Shown here piece by piece: positions 18,577-22,381 of a stretch of 22,381 nt of DNA. The DNA is from Paraglomus occultum. Lineage: Eukaryota > Glomeromycota > Glomeromycetes > Paraglomerales > Paraglomeraceae. Positions within the stretch are counted from its first letter, which is position 1. Each line of letters starts with the position of its first letter. The translations under genes were made by a program, and so were the position numbers. The notes under the pieces are model-generated. The model had not been told where the DNA came from. It ran no database searches and worked only from the letters and a program-made list of their open reading frames with translations. Where the stretch lies: positions 1-22,381 of the forward strand of contig CAJVPJ010000539.1 in the NCBI GenBank assembly GCA_910592205.1. Reading direction: 5' to 3'.

Positions 18577-20879
18577 TGCTCGACTGTATTCGGACAGTTT
18601 ACTCAAAAAAGACAGCTATCATATTCTCGATACACGTATAGCGAGACAAACATACAAAATGTACTTAGAATGTCTGGTTATTTGTACTGTCCGAACCGTC
18701 GTTGCTGAATATTGGTCTATTTGAATGGCTTTACATTAGACCAAATTCCAAACATATATTTCGCAAATAACTGATCCGTGGACAAATCTTGCTATAGAAG
18801 AATGGTAAGCGCTGTAAAATCGTAATGATATTGGACGACATTTTATGGTCTATAACCTGATTCGTTTCTTTCGATGTTAGGCTTTTCCGTCACTCGGATC
18901 CGGATAGTATCATACTTTACCTGTGGAGAAATGAGCCATGCATTGTAATTGGGCGAAACCAGGTTTTAGGATAATCCGTAACTGTTAATTTTACCATATC
19001 TTCGACTTTTCCTGATTTCAAGCCTGATTATAGAACCCATGGAAAGAGTGCAACACAAAAGTCGCAAGGGCTCTCAACATTCCCATAATACGACGAAAGA
19101 GTGGTGGCGGAACAGTGATTCATGTGAGGTGTTCGCCGTCATTGGCTGGTGTAATTGTCTGAACACCCAAATTAATTGTAATACATCGCAGGACCTTGGC
19201 AATACTAATTATTCCTTGATTACTCCTCGGAATATGTTTGCAAGAAAGACTAATGCAGAGATTGTAACCTCAGCATTAAAGAAAGATGGAATACCTGCTC
19301 ATGTAACAGAACGTCATGATATCGTCGTAAATGGATATAAAATATCCTTTTTATAAATATAGAGGATTACTACTGCGTTAGTAATACTTAGCTCGCTTAG
19401 TTGACCGCCAGTAAATGATTCGAAACTCGTTTTTACACAAATGGAATATATTAGTAGTTGGGTTTGATCCTGACAAGCTGCAAAAGCCCTGGTAAATTCC
19501 AAAACTGTAGTTATTTATGGCAGTTTTACTCTCAAACCTTCTTGATGGGTTTAGTAATCTGCAGTGTTGTTAATACCGTAATTGACTAAACAGTCGTGAT
19601 CTTTCACTAAAGGAAACGTGACTGAGCCCTGATTACTAATATGCAGGATGAATTAAGTATAATCTTGTTCAGTTTGAGATACACGTCAAACCTAATTACA
19701 TTAACATATATTGATGTGATTTTCTTTCAGTAGATGATTAATAATTCTAAAGGAAAGCATATAGTCAACTCCTGTCTATAGTCATAATCAACTGTTCTTC
19801 ATAAATACCATTTGTATGAAAACCAAATGTCTAGTCTGGATGTGACTGTAGACAAGGGTTGACTATAAATAAATGTTTGTTAGCTAATTGTCCAAATTAA
19901 AATTTTTTGTTGTATGGAAAATAATTTAAATGACGTGGGGTTTGCTTATTAAATTCCTTAACCTTAATTGGATTACATCTCAGGAAGTGCCTTTAAGTTA
20001 ATACATTCTAGAGCATACCATCATGGTACGATGTTGATTTCGTCCAACTTGGAAATGTTGAAACAATGTCTCAAGGTATCCCATAAGGTAAGGGTTCTAT
20101 CTAACGTTTGTGAAGTTTTCCTCGAAAGGTGGAAATTCTCAAATAAACCATCATCTGCTATAAGGGGATTTTGAGTACAAAAGGTGTCAAGTCCGTTACT
20201 TCACCTGTCATAAACATAAATAAAATTAATCCATATATGACACATGAGAGGTTTTGTAATATTGTGCTGAAGGAGTTTAGTGGCGTATACTCTTCCGACA
20301 AAAAGGTATAGTATGTGATTGATTCGATATACACGCTTACACCTCATGATTACTCAGAAATTCCGACAGGTTGTTCCTACACATTTACAAGAAGATTTCT
20401 TAAGCCGACAAGTGTTCAAGTATTCTGACGAGCTCAAGGCACGTTTAATAATATTATTTGTAGTATCACGTACCTTGTCACTAATACAATTTTTATATTC
20501 AGACATGGGACTGGACATATGGACAAACTCCAGAATTTACTTATGAAGTCGAGAAGTCGTTTGATTGGGCCCGCCTCAAAACATTAATTAAATCAAGTTC
20601 CGGAATAATAGTATCAATAACAATAAGTACTGATCACACTAGACATGATAATGTTATTAGGGCTTTTGAGGATGCACTCGAAGGTAAGCATTATACAAGA
20701 TGATTTATATTTCAATATCTCTGAATAATTCGATAAACGATGCTGAAGTAGGTCGAGCGTATAGTCCTGAAAGTGTACAAAATTGCACTGTGGACATCGC
20801 GAATGAGTTCGTCGGGGAAACTGAGAATATGAAAGTTATCAACGATCTTGGAGAATGGTTGGCTGACGTTGTAGAATAA
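18547..20879 (+). CDS. LIPT1: Mitochondrial lipoate-protein ligase / lipoyltransferase
   Basis: Ten exons: 18547-18660, 18740-18804, 18881-18962, 19034-19123, 19192-19341, 19977-20087, 20165-20305, 20358-20438, 20503-20683 and 20752-20879; 380 residues. The enzyme attaches lipoate to E2 and H-protein lysines in mitochondria (LplA family; yeast relative Aim22/Lip3). Evidence: [34 protein letters not shown], the lipoate-binding RRKSGGGTVIHDLGN (residues 107-121), the catalytic lysine K167 in YKISGSAFK, YHHGTML, then TKGVKSVTSPV and TWDWTYGQTPEF. The first exon encodes a basic, Ser/Tyr-rich, acid-free start that fits a mitochondrial presequence; its donor (GTACTT) is the least certain boundary. 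Intron 5 is U12-type AT-AC and intron 8 uses a GC donor. Confidence 0.92.
19342..19976 (+). other. U12-type AT-AC intron in the lipoate ligase gene
   Basis: The intron starts ATATCCTTTT, the exact U12 5' splice-site consensus, and ends TTCCTTAAC (19954-19962), a perfect U12 branch site, then CTTAATTGGATTAC. The branch adenosine lies about 15 nt before the AC end. The join gives YK/ISGSA, the conserved catalytic-lysine motif, in phase 0. No GT donor exists at this position. The intron is 635 nt long, partly because of a MITE inside it. Confidence 0.93.
19762..19865. mobile_element. 104-bp TA-flanked MITE inside the U12 intron
   Basis: Terminal inverted repeats of about 25 bp (TAGTCAACTCCTGTCTATAG left, TAGTCAACCCTTGTCTACAG right as reverse complement) lie between TA duplications at 19760-19761 and 19866-19867. 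No coding. It leaves the splice sites and branch site untouched. Confidence 0.75.
20439..20502 (+). other. GC-AG intron in the lipoate ligase gene
   Basis: Exon 8 ends CTCAAG and the intron starts GCACGT, ending TATTCAG. Only this join gives SDELK/TWDWTYGQTPEF, the family's conserved segment. The nearby GTTTAA donor would shift the frame. Confidence 0.8.
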
Positions 20880-20887
20880 TCTTTTAT

Positions 20888-20962
20888 GTAGTCACACCCC
20901 CCCCCCCTATAGTCATCAATTTTAGCGGAACCGATGGTATGACTAGAGGAGGGTACGACTGC
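20888..20962. repeat. Tiny inverted-repeat element with poly-C tract
   Basis: TAGTCACACC(C)n...TATAGTCATC on the left is mirrored by GGTATGACTAGAGGAGGGTA plus CGACTG on the right. An 11-base C run lies at 20897-20907. The motifs match the CCCCCATAxAGTCACC subterminal repeats of the 9347-9859 element, so this is probably a very short relative lying in the 3' UTR of the lipoate ligase gene. Confidence 0.5.
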
Positions 20963-21018
20963 TTAGCATCTGTTATTATTATAGGCTTTATTATTATAGA
21001 GAAATATATACTTTAAAG

Positions 21019-21024
21019 AATAAA
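21019..21024 (+). terminator. Poly(A) signal of the lipoate ligase gene
   Basis: AATAAA lies 140 nt past the stop codon; the tiny repeat at 20888-20962 lengthens the 3' UTR. Confidence 0.4.
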
Positions 21025-21080
21025 TTACTTTATTCGAAGTGATTGCAGTAAAACAAAATATTTAACTCCATTTGCATGGT

Positions 21081-21581
21081 TTAACCAATTGTAACCCCAG
21101 CGCTAGCATCATTAGATTTCCAAATCCCCTTTGAATCATTATCGGGATTCTTGTATCTCGCCAAGGTTTCCGGCTTTCTTTCTTCTCGTTCTGTTTTAGA
21201 GTTTTTCAAGTTTTTAGCATAAACAAGCACATATTCAGTGCTTTGAGAAATGTGTTTTGCTTGATTTTTCGGACTATAAGTTTTTTGTCAATTAATTATC
21301 GCAATCCGATTATGTTCTCCAAATAACTCATCTAACATTTTTCCTAAATTGAATAATTCTCTCTCATCAATACAAATCGCTAAAACACCACTATTTTTTA
21401 ACATTTGTCGCATCATTTGTATTCTGGGTAACATAAATTTCATTCATATTTTTTTGATGGGTTTGGGCTTTCCGACTCGTTTTCAGGACTTGGCGTATTC
21501 GGATATTCTCACGCCGCACAGCCACACCGCCACATTGGCAAAGCCCCCTTCATCCTTACCACTATTCTGCTCTCTTTCCGC
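21081..21581 (-). pseudogene. mod: Mollicute-like type III Mod DNA methyltransferase fragment (TGA = Trp)
   Basis: The minus-strand frame between TAA at 21584-21582 and TAA at 21083-21081 is 166 codons long, with no TAA or TAG but three TGA (21485-21483, 21446-21444, 21290-21288). From about 21455 downward it matches the core of type III adenine-specific methyltransferases: (W)MKFMLPRIQMMRQMLKNSG, VLAICIDERELFNLGKML, DELFGEHNRIAIIN(W)QK, TYSPKNQAKHISQSTEYVLV, YAKN, RYKNPDNDSKGIWKSND. Both TGA codons in this part fall where the family has Trp (WLSFMYPRL and WQKxYSP), as expected for translation table 4. The DPPY motif and the rest of the enzyme are missing. In a fungal nucleus it cannot be translated through and is best seen as inserted endobacterial DNA. 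The GC-richer 21455-21580 part may be of different origin. Confidence 0.8.
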
Positions 21582-21758
21582 TTAAATTCAAAAATTTAAT
21601 TTAAAAATAGTTTCATAAAATTTTTACTTGAGATTTCCTTTTAAGTAATAAAATGGTATAATTATATTAAGAAATTTACTTTTATTACCGTTACCAAAAA
21701 CCATAGGACCGAGATAAATCTGTATTAAAAATTGGTTAAGTTTTCTTAATATCAAGTA

Positions 21759-21945
21759 CAGGAGGTGCCAAAAAGTCTGTGAATTCTTGTGTAAATGAAT
21801 ACCACTTTCATTAGACTGCAGTGTTATAACCATAGCGATAGTGTTCAAATTAGTATAAAAAGCATGATTATGATGTATTGGCGTTTATATTGTAAATACA
21901 AAATAAAAATGTTTGAAAAAAGCTTTTGTATTCACAAACCTTTTG
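21759..21945. mobile_element. Degenerate Tc1-type MITE
   Basis: The left end CAGGAGGTGCCAAAAAGTCT plus GTGAATTC follows TA (21757-21758). The right end, read in reverse, gives CAAAAGGTTTGTGAATAC before TA (21946-21947), an imperfect inverted match. Internal sequence is non-coding. Confidence 0.5.
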
Positions 21946-21947
21946 TA

Positions 21948-22381
21948 CAGTGAACTCTCCCCTAATGCACACCCTTGGGACCGTAAGTGTGAGAGCGTGC
22001 ATTTAGGGAATAATGCATTTAGGGAGAGTATTTTTTTTTCCCAGCAAAAATTTACGGACACGTGATTACTTGTATATGTAAAATTTGAGTTTAACATAAA
22101 TTAATATTAAATTTTGCTTCTATAATTTCACCCACTACGGTCATGTGTCCGTAAATTTTTGATGGTGATCCTGGGGTAGTAAATTCACGTGATTCCAATA
22201 CTTTATTCATTTATTGAGATCTATTACTATGCTTGTTTGTTGCATCAAGTCTTTATTTCAGCTTCTTCTATTACTCGTCAGATTTTTCTTTTTGCTGCCA
22301 TTGAGTTTTTGTTGTCAATTGTCAAAGCTTCAGAAAAGTTTTCGTAGACAATAGCTTTATTCAATGCAACCACAGTGACTG
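21948..22381. mobile_element. Left part of a further pogo-type element
   Basis: CAGTGAACTCTCCCCTAATG follows TA. Reverse subterminal copies TGCATTTAGGGA lie at about 21997 and 22014, the latter continuing GAGAGT, so the first ~85 bp fold back on themselves. The right terminus is not in the window. The last ~200 bases show no convincing gene or recognised repeat. Confidence 0.5.
22031..22176. mobile_element. 146-bp Tc1-type MITE nested in the element at 21948
   Basis: The inverted copies CCAGCAAAAATTTACGGACA (22041) and CCATCAAAAATTTACGGACA (reverse complement of about 22146-22165) extend to TA on both sides (22029-22030 and 22177-22178). The left end is a T-run and the right end, read in reverse, starts CCCCAGGATCACC, so the outermost bases are diverged. 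Confidence 0.6.

Noticed and set aside
1-22381. tRNA, rRNA or CRISPR array
   Set aside because: No cloverleaf with A/B boxes, no rRNA-like conserved stretch, and no regularly spaced repeats with unique spacers were seen.

Overview
The window looks like nuclear DNA of an early-diverging fungus, most likely an arbuscular mycorrhizal (Glomeromycotina) species. The basis is AT-rich sequence, genes split by short introns (mostly 52-112 nt), dense Tc1- and pogo-type elements with TA target-site duplications, one U12-type AT-AC intron, and a fragment of mollicute-like DNA that only reads through with TGA as Trp. Mollicutes are known endobacteria of these fungi. The species assignment is inference.

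Bases 1-10,200 are a repeat-rich, gene-poor stretch. The left edge holds an open frame of unknown origin on the minus strand. Then come a decayed Tc1-type transposase gene interrupted by a 909-bp pogo-type element and by a 93-bp palindrome; a decayed retrotransposon protease/gag remnant interrupted by a 579-bp Tc1 derivative; a second Tc1 remnant interrupted by two pogo-type derivatives; and a run of short TA-flanked inverted-repeat elements (8012-8183, 8321-8479, 8526-9111, 9347-9859). No intact gene is visible here.

Bases 10,200-20,900 are a compact gene island. On the minus strand lie an apolipoprotein N-acyltransferase-like membrane amidohydrolase (10234-12217, five exons, one apparently a single nucleotide) and, upstream of it, a complete SF3B1 (12472-17193, 12 exons). 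A short divergent promoter separates SF3B1 from a plus-strand gene for an unrecognised membrane protein (17338-18115). A weak minus-strand gene candidate (18248-18576) follows. Last is a complete plus-strand lipoate-protein ligase/lipoyltransferase gene (18547-20879, 10 exons), carrying one U12-type AT-AC intron and one GC-AG intron.

Bases 20,900-22,381 return to repeats. They also hold a 166-codon minus-strand frame (21081-21581), open only if TGA is read as Trp. Most of it matches the core of type III restriction-modification (Mod) DNA methyltransferases. It is best explained as a degraded piece of endobacterial DNA in the fungal chromosome.

The genes do not form a pathway. SF3B1 is a core spliceosome subunit shared by the major and minor machineries; the ligase is a mitochondrial lipoylation enzyme; the Lnt-like protein is an integral membrane enzyme of uncertain role in fungi. 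Exon boundaries were set by hand from splice motifs, reading phase and conserved protein sequence; no transcript data were available.
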